A stretch of DNA of 7,241 nt from Armatimonadota bacterium (GCA_016210785.1 JACQTN010000516.1:1-7241), one strand, 5' to 3'. Shown: positions 1 to 6,023, numbered from the stretch's first letter. Notes: generated from the letters alone by a model not told the origin. Translations and numbers: made by a program.

Positions 1-2
1 CA

Positions 3-38
3 CCCCTCACCCCCGCCCTCTCCCCTCAGGGGAGAGGG
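3..38. repeat. REP-like GC-rich hairpin, copy 1
   Basis: The block begins with CCCCTCACCC (3-12) and continues into a perfect 10-bp inverted repeat, CCCTCTCCCC (16-25) and GGGGAGAGGG (29-38), with a TCA loop. The same architecture recurs at 4047-4079, where the first ten bases are identical. Such CCCTCACCC/CTCTCCCC/GGGGAGAGG units are a common type of dispersed intergenic repeat in GC-rich bacteria (family knowledge). It lies about 120 bp past the DppC stop on the minus strand and could slow or end transcription there. No T-tract follows on either strand, so it is not a canonical intrinsic terminator. In the 41-158 gap I see no supported gene. Confidence 0.7.
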
Positions 39-158
39 GGTAACCAAAGCACCATTTGTCAGGCTTTCGCCGATGCCGTGCACCAGCATGAGGGACTCCG
101 AGACCGGTGCGCTACAGCGACACTTCGTAATCGAGCGCACCCCTCAGACCGTCCTGGC

Positions 159-1040
159 CTACCGCTTCAGGCGCGGATCGAGCGCGTCCCTCAAGCCATC
201 GCCGACCAGGTTCAGCCCCAGCACCGTGACCAGGATCGCCAGGCCCGGGTACGTCGCCACCATCGGCGCCGTCCGCAGGAACTGGCGCGCGCGGCTGAGC
301 ATGGCGCCCCACTCCGGATCGGGCGGCTGCGCGCCGAGACCCAGAAACCCCAGACTTGCGGCCGTGAGCAGCGCGGTGGCCACCTGCAGCGTCGCCTGCA
401 CGATGAGGGGCGCCAGGCAGTTGGGCAGGATGTGCCGGCGCATCAGCAGTGCATCGCGCGCGCCCACGGCGCGCGCGGCCTCCACGTAGTCCATCTCCCG
501 CACCACCAGCACCTGCCCGCGGATCAGGCGGGCAAAGGTGGGGGCCTGGGAGATGCCCACCGCGATCATGGCATTGACCAGCCCGGTGCCGATCACCGAG
601 ACGACGACGATGGCCAGCAGCAGCGGCGGCAGGCACTGGATCACCTCCACTGCCCGCATGAAGAACAGGTCCACCCATCCCCGGTAGTACCCGGAGGCCA
701 GCCCGGCGGGCAGGCCGAGCAGCAGCGCGATGCCCACGGAGATGAACCCCAGGCGCAGGGAGATGCGCGCGCCGTACACCAGGCGCGTGAGAAGGTCGCG
801 TCCCAGCTCGTCCGTCCCCAGCACGTGCTCCCGCGACGGCGGCAGCAGCCGCTTCACCGGGTTGACCGCCAGCGGATCGTGGCGCATGAGCCACGGCCCC
901 ACCACCGCGGCCGCGATGAGCAGCGCGGTCACCGCGAGCCCCACCTGTGCGGCCCGGTAGCGCGCGAAGCGCAGCCACAGCATCCGCCAGGGGCGATGCG
1001 CCGGCGCAGGCAGCGCGGCGGCGGCGGACGAGACGCTCAT
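159..1040 (-). CDS. dppC: DppC/OppC-type ABC transporter permease
   Basis: Second inner-membrane permease of a peptide/nickel-class ABC importer, 293 aa, which is normal for the family. It pairs with the DppB-type subunit to form the channel. The N-terminal tail (1-30) is Ala/Pro/Arg-rich and cytoplasmic, and the first membrane helix is about 32-52. The family signature HVLGTDELGRDLLTRLVYGA spans 72-91. The EAA loop that docks on the ATPase is at about 184-207 (DYVEAARAVGARDALLMRRH, then ILPN), and the conserved SLGFLGLGAQPPDPEWG segment is at 229-245. The ATG at 1040 overlaps the upstream permease stop in an ATGA arrangement, and no strong Shine-Dalgarno precedes it, so translational coupling is likely. 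The substrate cannot be told from the permease; the dpp name is by family resemblance, and opp-, gsi- or nik-like roles remain open. The expected ATPase genes are not in the window. Confidence 0.93.
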   Translation of the reverse strand: MSVSSAAAALPAPAHRPWRMLWLRFARYRAAQVGLAVTALLIAAAVVGPWLMRHDPLAVNPVKRLLPPSREHVLGTDELGRDLLTRLVYGARISLRLGFISVGIALLLGLPAGLASGYYRGWVDLFFMRAVEVIQCLPPLLLAIVVVSVIGTGLVNAMIAVGISQAPTFARLIRGQVLVVREMDYVEAARAVGARDALLMRRHILPNCLAPLIVQATLQVATALLTAASLGFLGLGAQPPDPEWGAMLSRARQFLRTAPMVATYPGLAILVTVLGLNLVGDGLRDALDPRLKR

Positions 1041-1957
1041 GCGTACCGCACCCGCGGGTTGATCAGCCCGTAGCTGACGTCCACCACCAGGTTGATCAGG
1101 AGCACGGTCAGCGCCACGAAGAAGACCACGCCCTGCACCACCGGATAGTCGCGCTGGCCCACCGCCTGCACCACCAGGCGCCCCAGGCCGGGGCGGTTGA
1201 ACACCACCTCCGTGACCACGCTGCCGCCCAGCAGGCGTCCCACCTGCAGCCCCATGATGGTGACGACGGGAATCAGCGCGTTGCGCAGGGCGTGGCGCGA
1301 CACCACCGTCCACTCCGCCAGCCCCTTGGCGCGGGCCGTGCGGACATAGTCTTCCGCCAGCACGTCCAGCACGGCGCTGCGCGTCTGGCGCGCCATGATC
1401 CCGAGGAAGCTGGTGCTCAGCGTCAGGGCAGGCAGCACCAGGTATGCCACGCCGCCCACCCCCGCCACCGGGAACCAGTTGAGCTTGATGGCGAAGAGCA
1501 CGATCAGCATGAGCCCCAGCCAGAAGTGCGGCGTGCACAGTCCCACCAGGGCCAAGATCATCACCACGCTCTCCGCCGCCGTCCCCGCGCGGACCGCGGA
1601 GACCGCGCCGGCCGCCGTGCCCGCGGCAACGGCGATGACGGTGGCCGCGCCGACCAATTCCAGCGTGTGGGGGTAGCGACTGAAGATCTCCTCGGTGACG
1701 GGGTTGTTGCTGTTGAGCGACCGCCCCAGATCCAGCCGCAGCGCCGCCGCCGCAAAGCGCACGAACTGCACGTGCACGGGCTGGTCCAGCCCGAGCTGCC
1801 GGCGCATGCGGGCCGCGTGCTCGGGCGGCGCGCCCTCGCCCACCAGCAGCGAGACCGGATCGCCGGGGATGATGCGCAGAATGACGAAGGCCAGGACCAG
1901 GACGCCCAGGGCCGTGGGCAGGAGCACCACCAGGCGCCGCGCGACGTAGATCAGCAT
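1037..1957 (-). CDS. dppB: DppB/OppB-type ABC transporter permease
   Basis: First inner-membrane permease of the same importer, 306 aa, typical length. It opens with the classic DppB N terminus: MLIYVARRLVVLLPTALGVL forms the first helix, and IIPGDPVSLLVG follows at 29-40. The RRQLGLDQPVHVQF segment at 52-65 and DLGRSLNSNNPV at 76-87 belong to the large periplasmic loop. Further helices follow from about 100. The EAA loop is at about 203-230 (DYVRTARAKGLAEWTVVSRH, then ALRNALIP), and the end reads SYGLINPRVRYA, as usual for the family. It starts 12 bp after the stop of the binding-protein gene and overlaps the next permease, so all three genes form one operon. The ribosome binding site is weak: a GAGG lies 15 nt upstream, too far to be good, which again suggests coupling. 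Confidence 0.94.
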   Translation of the reverse strand: MLIYVARRLVVLLPTALGVLVLAFVILRIIPGDPVSLLVGEGAPPEHAARMRRQLGLDQPVHVQFVRFAAAALRLDLGRSLNSNNPVTEEIFSRYPHTLELVGAATVIAVAAGTAAGAVSAVRAGTAAESVVMILALVGLCTPHFWLGLMLIVLFAIKLNWFPVAGVGGVAYLVLPALTLSTSFLGIMARQTRSAVLDVLAEDYVRTARAKGLAEWTVVSRHALRNALIPVVTIMGLQVGRLLGGSVVTEVVFNRPGLGRLVVQAVGQRDYPVVQGVVFFVALTVLLINLVVDVSYGLINPRVRYA

Positions 1958-1969
1958 CCCGCGGGCCGG

Positions 1970-3568
1970 CTACCTCGCCAGCGTGACTTGGTGCAGGAGG
2001 AACTTCTCGTTGGGAAACATCTCGAAGCCTTGGATCTGCCGCTTTGCCGCCACCAGGTGGGAGGGGTTGACCAGGTAGATCCACACCGCGTCCCACATCA
2101 GGAGGCGCTGGATCTCCGCCAGGATGGCGAACCTCCGGCGCGGATCGCGGACGCGCCCCTGCTCCTCGATCAGAGAATCGACGCGGCCGTTCTTATAGAA
2201 GGTGACGAAGGTGGTGGCGGGTGGCCAGCGCTTGCTGTGGAAGCGGCTGATGGTCAGGTCCCCGTCCAGCGTGCCCGCGCCGCGCCCGATCAGCGCCGCC
2301 TGCGTGCGGTTCTGCTCGAACGGGGCCTCGATGGCCTTGTTGTAAGCCGCCCCCTCCATGGGGTTCAGCTCCATCTTCACGCCCACCCGCGACAGGTAGC
2401 CCTGTACGGTCTCCAGCAACTGCGCATCGTTGAGGTAGCGGCCGGGCCGGTAAGTGACCTTGAAGGCGAACCCGTTCCCCTGCCCCGCCTCCACCAGGAG
2501 CTGGCGGGCCCGGTTGGGGTCGTGCGCGTAGCCCTGCTGGGGGGCGTAGCCGAAGACGCCCGGGGTGATGACCGACTTCGCCTCCAGCGCCGCGCCGAGC
2601 ATGACGTGGGTCAGGATCTCCTGCCGGTTCACCGCGTGGTTCAACGCCTGGCGCACCCGGCGGTCCCGCAGCGGTCCCCACTGCGTGTTGAGGTCGATGA
2701 CCGTCACGCTGGTGGAGGGGCTCATTTCCACGCGGAACCGGGCGTCCCGCTCCAGCCGCTGCCGGTCCACGGGCGGGAACTCCACGATGATGTCGGCCTG
2801 CCCGGCCTCCAGCAGGGCGACCCGCGTGGCCTCCTCCGCCACCAGCAGGAGGGTCACGCGGTCGGCCGTAGGCCGGCCGCCCCAGTAGTCCCGGTTGGCC
2901 TCCAGCCTGACGTGCGCATCCTTTTTGAACTCCACGAACCTGAAGGGGCCCGTGCCGATGGGGTGGCGGGCGTAGTCCCTTCCCAGCCTCCGCATCTGCG
3001 TGGGGCTGCCCATGCCGGTGCGGTAGTTCAGGTTGGCCAGGAACGGCGCGTACGGCTGCTTCAGCGTGATGCGGACCGTATGCTCGTCCGCGGCCTCGAC
3101 ATCCTTGACCTCCGCCAGCAGCCATCCGAACCGCGCCCGCGTCTCGGGCGCGATGAACCGGAGAATATTGAACTTCACCGACTCGGCGTTGAACGGCGTG
3201 CCGTCGTGGAACTTCACGCCCCGGCGCAGCCGCAACGTGTAGGTGAGGCCGTCGGCGGAGAGCTCCCAGCTCTCCACCAGGCCGGGCAGCAGGTCGCCGG
3301 TCTTGGGGTTGATGCGGAAGAGTTCTTCGGTGACCAGGTTGGCCACGGCCACGTTGCGCACCGTGGCGGTATGCGGCAGATCCAGGTTCTCGACGCCGGA
3401 GCCGATGGCGATGGTGAGATGCGGAATGCGCTGGCCGGACGGCGCGGAGGCGGGTGAGGTCGCGGGGGCCGAGTGCGCCAGGGGCAGCATGCCGGAGACA
3501 ACCAGGCTGAGAACCGCCGGCCCGAGGAGCGCCGTGAGCACCCTTCGCGGCGAATGCCGTGCGCGCAC
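1970..3568 (-). CDS. Family 5 extracellular solute-binding protein (peptide/nickel class), operon-linked
   Basis: Captures the substrate outside the inner membrane and delivers it to the DppBC-type permease encoded just downstream. It is 532 aa, normal for SBP_bac_5. Residues 1-35 form a Sec-like signal peptide: a positively charged start (RARHSPRR), a hydrophobic core (VLTALLGPAVLSLVVSGMLP) and a likely cut near AHSA at 31-34. There is no lipobox cysteine, so the product should be soluble in a periplasm. Family blocks are clear: GLVESWELSADGLTYTLRLR followed by RGVKFHDGTPFNAESVKF (96-133), HPIGTGPFRFVEF (202-214), LEANRDYWGGRP (222-233) and DRRVRQALNHAVNRQEIL (302-319). The start is GTG at 3568, chosen because AAGGAGG lies 9 nt upstream. 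The twin arginine at 8-9 is not a full Tat motif. The ligand is unknown. Confidence 0.93.
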   Translation of the reverse strand: MRARHSPRRVLTALLGPAVLSLVVSGMLPLAHSAPATSPASAPSGQRIPHLTIAIGSGVENLDLPHTATVRNVAVANLVTEELFRINPKTGDLLPGLVESWELSADGLTYTLRLRRGVKFHDGTPFNAESVKFNILRFIAPETRARFGWLLAEVKDVEAADEHTVRITLKQPYAPFLANLNYRTGMGSPTQMRRLGRDYARHPIGTGPFRFVEFKKDAHVRLEANRDYWGGRPTADRVTLLLVAEEATRVALLEAGQADIIVEFPPVDRQRLERDARFRVEMSPSTSVTVIDLNTQWGPLRDRRVRQALNHAVNRQEILTHVMLGAALEAKSVITPGVFGYAPQQGYAHDPNRARQLLVEAGQGNGFAFKVTYRPGRYLNDAQLLETVQGYLSRVGVKMELNPMEGAAYNKAIEAPFEQNRTQAALIGRGAGTLDGDLTISRFHSKRWPPATTFVTFYKNGRVDSLIEEQGRVRDPRRRFAILAEIQRLLMWDAVWIYLVNPSHLVAAKRQIQGFEMFPNEKFLLHQVTLAR

Positions 3569-3577
3569 TTCAAGTCG

Positions 3578-3584
3578 CCTCCTT
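3578..3584 (-). promoter_or_regulatory. Shine-Dalgarno deciding the GTG start of the first SBP
   Basis: On the minus strand the sequence is AAGGAGG, a full anti-16S match, followed by a 9-nt spacer and GTG at 3568. An ATG five bases further upstream is in another frame and opens only a 119-codon shadow. The spacing fixes the GTG as the start. Confidence 0.85.
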
Positions 3585-3652
3585 GCGCGGGATCTTACAA
3601 GCGGGACACTCAGGGGTATTCCACAGGCATGGAGAGTGCTCCTGCGAGCGGA

Positions 3653-3680
3653 GTTTCAGTCCCCTATTCAGGGGGGAACC
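3653..3680 (-). repeat. Single CRISPR-repeat-like palindromic element
   Basis: Read on the minus strand this 28-base stretch begins GGTTCCCC, has a 5-bp palindrome CCCCT-GAAT-AGGGG in the middle and ends ACTGAAAC. That layout resembles many CRISPR repeats, which often begin with GTT, carry a short central hairpin and end in TTGAAAC. There is only one copy here and no regular spacers, so it is not an array. It lies 85 bp upstream of the first SBP start and would be in or near that operon's leader, so a chance hairpin or an operator is equally possible. Confidence 0.2.
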
Positions 3681-3750
3681 CTCTGCGCCCCGCCGCGATT
3701 GTCTGGCGAGACGCTGTCACGGTCAGGAATCCGGCCCGGGCTGATCCTCG

Positions 3751-3779
3751 TTGACTTTGCCATACAAGGCTTGTTTGAT
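3751..3779 (+). promoter_or_regulatory. Sigma-70-type promoter for the ribbon-helix-helix gene
   Basis: A -35 box TTGACT (3751-3756, five of six consensus bases) and a -10 box TTTGAT (3774-3779, four of six) are separated by exactly 17 bp. The predicted transcription start is near 3786, only a few bases before the ATG at 3790, so the message would be nearly leaderless. This agrees with the lack of a Shine-Dalgarno before that ATG. I saw no equally good promoter for the divergent SBP operon on the minus strand. Confidence 0.5.
3761..3777. promoter_or_regulatory. Candidate operator palindrome between -35 and -10
   Basis: A 17-bp imperfect palindrome, CATACAAGGCTTGTTTG, has perfect inner arms ACAAG/CTTGT around a central G, and outer CA/TG pairs after one mismatch. 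It fills most of the spacer between the -35 and -10 boxes of the promoter for the small ribbon-helix-helix gene. CopG-type proteins are known to repress their own promoters by binding short pseudosymmetric operators in just this position, so autoregulation is the natural inference. Confidence 0.45.
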
Positions 3780-3789
3780 ACGGCTTGAG

Positions 3790-4005
3790 ATGAGAACGCG
3801 CACCCTGAACATCTCACTCCCTGAACGACTCGTGGAAGCGCTCGCCCGCCGCGCGCAGGCCGAAGCTCGCTCACGCAGCGAGGTGATCCGCGCCGCCGCG
3901 TTGTCCTACCTCCAGTGGTGGGACGAGTGGCGTACACTGCAGGCCTACGGCCGCAGGAGCAAGAAAACGATGCTGACGCCCCCGAACAGGGCGGTCAGTG
4001 ACTAG
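3790..4005 (+). CDS. Ribbon-helix-helix (CopG/ParD-like) DNA-binding protein, probable orphan antitoxin
   Basis: A 71-aa protein that should bind DNA as a dimer. RTLNISLPERLVEALARRAQ (4-23) gives the beta-strand and first helix, and SRSEVIRAAALSYLQ (28-42) gives the second helix, a standard ribbon-helix-helix unit. The tail WWDEWRTLQAYGRR (43-56) resembles antitoxins encoded next to MazF-type toxins, where the region after AYGRR normally continues for another acidic 15-25 residues. Here it diverges into a basic, Pro-containing end (SKKTMLTPPNRAVSD). ATG 3790 is preferred over an in-frame TTG at 3751, because that TTG is the first half of the -35 box and has no ribosome binding site. No toxin follows: the next gene is convergent and is an SBP. 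It could be a solitary regulator or a decayed toxin-antitoxin remnant. Confidence 0.75.
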   Translation: MRTRTLNISLPERLVEALARRAQAEARSRSEVIRAAALSYLQWWDEWRTLQAYGRRSKKTMLTPPNRAVSD

Positions 4006-4046
4006 GAGTGCCTCCAGGAAAAGCGCCCACCTCCGGCCGAACTCCC

Positions 4047-4079
4047 CCCCTCACCCTACCTCTCCCCAGGCGGGAGAGG
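4047..4079. repeat. REP-like GC-rich hairpin, copy 2, in a convergent junction
   Basis: It starts with the same ten bases as the copy at the left edge (CCCCTCACCC, 4047-4056). An 8-bp inverted repeat follows, CCTCTCCC (4059-4066) and GGGAGAGG (4072-4079), with a 5-nt loop. It lies between the stop codons of the ribbon-helix-helix gene (4005) and the second SBP (4121), which converge, so it may act as a transcription block in both directions. There is no T-tract on either side. Confidence 0.7.
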
Positions 4080-4120
4080 CATAACAGGTATCCCAGAGCA
4101 CGGGCGGAGGATGAACGTCG

Positions 4121-5662
4121 TCAGCGTCGCCTCCAGGAGGCGTCTGCCACGGTCAGGAGGAGGTCCGGCCGGGGCGTCCACTCCAGGTCACGGTGCATCC
4201 CGTAGACGTTGGGCGCGGTGAACAGCGTGATGCCCGGCGCCTCCTCCTTGTAGAGCATCTGCAGCTGCCGGGAGAGGTCGCGGATCCGGGCCTCGTCCGC
4301 AGCGACCACCGCGTTCTCCATCACCTGGTCGAATCCGCGGTGGCCCGGCCGCCACAGGGACCACTCCCCGCGAGAGTAGAAGGCCCGGTTCGGGATGATG
4401 TAGGCCAACCCGAAGAAGTCGGTGAACCGCGTGAACCAACCGTCCTCGGCGAGCTTGCGGTCCTGGACCGTCCGCAGCTGCACGCCGTACTCGGTGACGT
4501 TAACGCGGGCGCGCACGCCGACGCGGGTCAACTGGTCCGCCACGGCCAGGGCGATGTCGCGGTCGCCCGGGTACGCGCCGCTCGTGGTGGAAATGGTGAA
4601 ATCGAAGCCATCGGGATAGCCCGCCTCCCGCAGCAGCGCGCGGGCGCGCTCAGGATCATAGGGGATGCGTGAAACGGACGTGTCGCAGCCGAACATGACC
4701 TCCGTGCAGAAGGTCGCCACGGGCGTGCCCACGTTGTGCATGATGCTCGTGACGATGGGCCGGGGGTCCACCGCGTAGTTGAGGGCCTGCCGCACGCGCC
4801 GGTCGGCCAGCGGCCGGTCCCGCGGGATGTTGACCAGGTTGAAGATGACGAAGAAGACGCTCAAGCTGCGGCCGTCCACCCGTTTCGTCCGCGGCGACTG
4901 CTCGATGGGCCGGAACAGTTCGGGCGGCACGATGTTGATCAGGTGCACGGAACCGGACAGCAGTTCGGCCAGTCGCGACGATTCGGCGGGGATGGCGCGG
5001 ACGATGACGCGGCTGATCTTCGGCTTCTCGCCCCAGAAGTTGGGGTTCGCCTCGAGTTCCACGCGGTCGTCCTTCACCCAGCGCACGAACCGGTACGGGC
5101 CCGTTCCGACCGGACGGCGGGCGAGGGCCTCCTCGCCGCTCCTGGCCAGGTAGCCCGGCGGCACGATGCGCCCGTAGTATGCCAGAAACCTGGGCAGCAG
5201 CGGCCAGGGCCGCTCCGTGGTGAACCGCACGGTGACGTCGTCCACCACGGCCGTCGACTTGATCAACCGAATCGACCCGGCCCCGGGCCAGCGCGTCTTC
5301 GGATCGAGCATCCGGTCGAACGAGAACTTCACGGCCTGCGCGTTGAAGGGCTCGCCGTTGTGGAACCTGACGCCCCGGCGCAGCTTGAATTCCCAGGTGG
5401 TGGCATCGACGGCCTGCCAGGAGAGGGCCAGGCCGGGCTTCAAGGTGAGACTGGCGTCCCGCCAGACCAGCGTGTCGTAGATGTTGGCAAAGACATTGGT
5501 GGCGTGAGTGAGCGTGGTCTTGTGCGGGTCACCCGTCTGCATGTCAACGCCCTGCGCCACCACCAGGACGTCCGGCCCCTGGGCCTGAGCGCGGTACACC
5601 GTGCTCGCTCCAGCACCGATGACCAGGATCACAGCGACGCAGAGAGTCGCGATAGTCCGCAT
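4121..5662 (-). CDS. Family 5 extracellular solute-binding protein, second paralogue, stand-alone
   Basis: A second periplasmic binding protein of the peptide/nickel class, 513 aa. The signal peptide covers 1-27 (hydrophobic core ATLCVAVILVIGAGA, likely cut after AQA) and has no lipobox cysteine. Family blocks: DMQTGDPHKTTLTHATNVFA (40-59), LKPGLALSWQAVDATTWEFK then LRRGVRFHNGEPFNAQAVKF (74-113), RRPVGTGPYRFVRWVKDD (182-199), LEANPNFWGEKP (203-214) and DRRVRQALNYAVDPRPIV (287-304). C319 and C326 could form a disulfide. It resembles the first SBP block for block but differs clearly in sequence, so it is a paralogue and not a recent duplicate. It has no permease partner beside it and seems to be transcribed alone. 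It may broaden the substrate range of the neighbouring DppBC-type importer or serve a distant one. The TTG six bases upstream is rejected as the start because its ribosome binding site is only 3 nt away. Confidence 0.92.
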   Translation of the reverse strand: MRTIATLCVAVILVIGAGASTVYRAQAQGPDVLVVAQGVDMQTGDPHKTTLTHATNVFANIYDTLVWRDASLTLKPGLALSWQAVDATTWEFKLRRGVRFHNGEPFNAQAVKFSFDRMLDPKTRWPGAGSIRLIKSTAVVDDVTVRFTTERPWPLLPRFLAYYGRIVPPGYLARSGEEALARRPVGTGPYRFVRWVKDDRVELEANPNFWGEKPKISRVIVRAIPAESSRLAELLSGSVHLINIVPPELFRPIEQSPRTKRVDGRSLSVFFVIFNLVNIPRDRPLADRRVRQALNYAVDPRPIVTSIMHNVGTPVATFCTEVMFGCDTSVSRIPYDPERARALLREAGYPDGFDFTISTTSGAYPGDRDIALAVADQLTRVGVRARVNVTEYGVQLRTVQDRKLAEDGWFTRFTDFFGLAYIIPNRAFYSRGEWSLWRPGHRGFDQVMENAVVAADEARIRDLSRQLQMLYKEEAPGITLFTAPNVYGMHRDLEWTPRPDLLLTVADASWRRR

Positions 5663-5671
5663 CGTCAACTA

Positions 5672-5677
5672 CCTCCT
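5672..5677 (-). promoter_or_regulatory. Shine-Dalgarno deciding the ATG start of the second SBP
   Basis: On the minus strand AGGAGG is followed by 9 nt and then ATG (5662). The in-frame TTG at 5668 is only 3 nt from the same AGGAGG, too close for efficient initiation. The protein should therefore begin MRTIATL rather than two residues earlier. Confidence 0.8.
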
Positions 5678-5730
5678 CTCTTGCCCCTCGGAGCCGTGGC
5701 GTGCTGACCATAGACCTCCAGAGCATGCAG

Positions 5731-5742
5731 GCATCTTGATGC
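5731..5742. promoter_or_regulatory. Perfect palindrome GCATCTTGATGC upstream of the second SBP
   Basis: Five-base arms GCATC/GATGC flank TT, about 70 bp upstream of the second SBP start. It could be a binding site for a dimeric repressor. I could not define a convincing -35/-10 pair for that gene next to it, so the regulatory role is only suggested by position. Confidence 0.25.
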
Positions 5743-5746
5743 AAGA

Positions 5747-5823
5747 GGATTTCGCCACCGGCGCTGACATGGCGGTTGAGGGGAGCAGGCCTGTAAGCCG
5801 GGTTATGGGTCTGGCTGAAATCC
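5747..5823. other. Possible structured RNA or cis element closed by a 7-bp stem
   Basis: GGATTTC (5747-5753) is exactly complementary to GAAATCC (5817-5823). Within this closing stem, CGCC-ACC-GGCG (5753-5763) forms a small hairpin, overlapping the closing stem by one base. AGCC (5796-5799) can pair with GGCT (5813-5816) directly stacked on the closing stem. The nested layout is that of a folded RNA or single-stranded DNA element. I do not recognise a riboswitch or known RNA class, and the strand is undetermined. Confidence 0.3.
5786..5804 (-). other. Match to the 3' end of RNase P RNA; candidate att-site remnant
   Basis: On the minus strand the sequence AACCCGGCTTACAGG (5790-5804) followed by CCTG resembles the 3' end of bacterial rnpB. 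The first eleven bases (AACCCGGCTTA) equal the end of the E. coli gene as I recall it. Just upstream the match ends: the near-universal ACAGAA of helix P4 reads CCATAA here, and no rnpB body follows toward 6200. A bare 3' end beside phage genes is what integration into the 3' end of rnpB would leave at the distal junction. The match is short, and chance remains possible. Confidence 0.25.
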
Positions 5824-5898
5824 GCCCCCCAAGGCCGTTTTCGCCACCTCCAGGCTCGTAACCTTCGTTCTGTGTCTTTTGCACACCTTCCCCGGCGC

Positions 5899-5913
5899 CA
5901 CGGACCAGCCGTG
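5899..5913. repeat. Hairpin CACGG-ACCAG-CCGTG
   Basis: A perfect 5-bp inverted repeat with a 5-nt loop inside the long non-coding stretch. Downstream on the plus strand a T-run is present at 5951-5955, but about 40 bases separate the two, so this is not a standard intrinsic terminator. No specific function can be assigned. Confidence 0.35.
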
Positions 5914-5963
5914 CAAACCGGAAATCTGCGTCAGCAGCGGCATCGGGGGATTTTTATGTGACA

Positions 5964-5994
5964 TTCGTGCGACATGCGCACTCGTGTCGCAGAA
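5964..5994. repeat. Inverted repeat TGCGACA/TGTCGCA with TTC/GAA extensions
   Basis: Perfect 7-bp arms (5968-5974 and 5985-5991) are separated by 10 bp, one helical turn of spacing suited to a dimeric DNA-binding protein. If a single G (5967) is bulged, the arms extend by TTC and GAA to 10 bp. It lies just left of an AT-rich pocket. Candidates are a phage repressor operator, a recombinase arm or a terminase-binding site; the sequence alone does not decide. Confidence 0.4.
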
Positions 5995-6023
5995 GCGTGC
6001 AGTTGGCCATCAAATATTCATAG

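Noticed and set aside
1..89. Minus-strand ORF starting at ATG 89 and open to the left edge, possibly a dppD start
   Set aside because: It translates through the REP-like repeat (TPSPLRGEGGGEG) and does not resemble the N terminus of an ABC ATPase.
159..2096. Minus-strand frame of 645 codons read as one long protein including the DppC-type permease
   Set aside because: Only the last 293 residues look like a protein family; the rest is an out-of-frame reading of the DppB-type and SBP genes. The DppC start at ATG 1040 is fixed by the family N terminus and the ATGA overlap.
947..3457. Plus-strand open frame of 836 codons across the permease and first SBP genes
   Set aside because: It is antisense to two clear family members. 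The translation is rich in His, Gln, Arg and Gly with no domain, as expected from GC-rich third positions on the other strand.
3653..3680. CRISPR array
   Set aside because: Only one repeat-like unit exists and no regularly spaced second copy occurs in the window.
4736..5707. Plus-strand open frame of 323 codons across the second SBP
   Set aside because: Antisense shadow of a well-supported gene, with biased composition and no recognisable motif.
5669..5884. Minus-strand ORF of 71 codons upstream of the second SBP
   Set aside because: No ribosome binding site, no domain, and it runs through the structured region and the ribosome binding site of the SBP gene.
5890..5960. Cyclic-di-GMP riboswitch suggested by GCAAACCGGAAA near 5913
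   Set aside because: The other invariant parts of the class, such as the GACGCAAAGC segment and the flanking stem, are missing.
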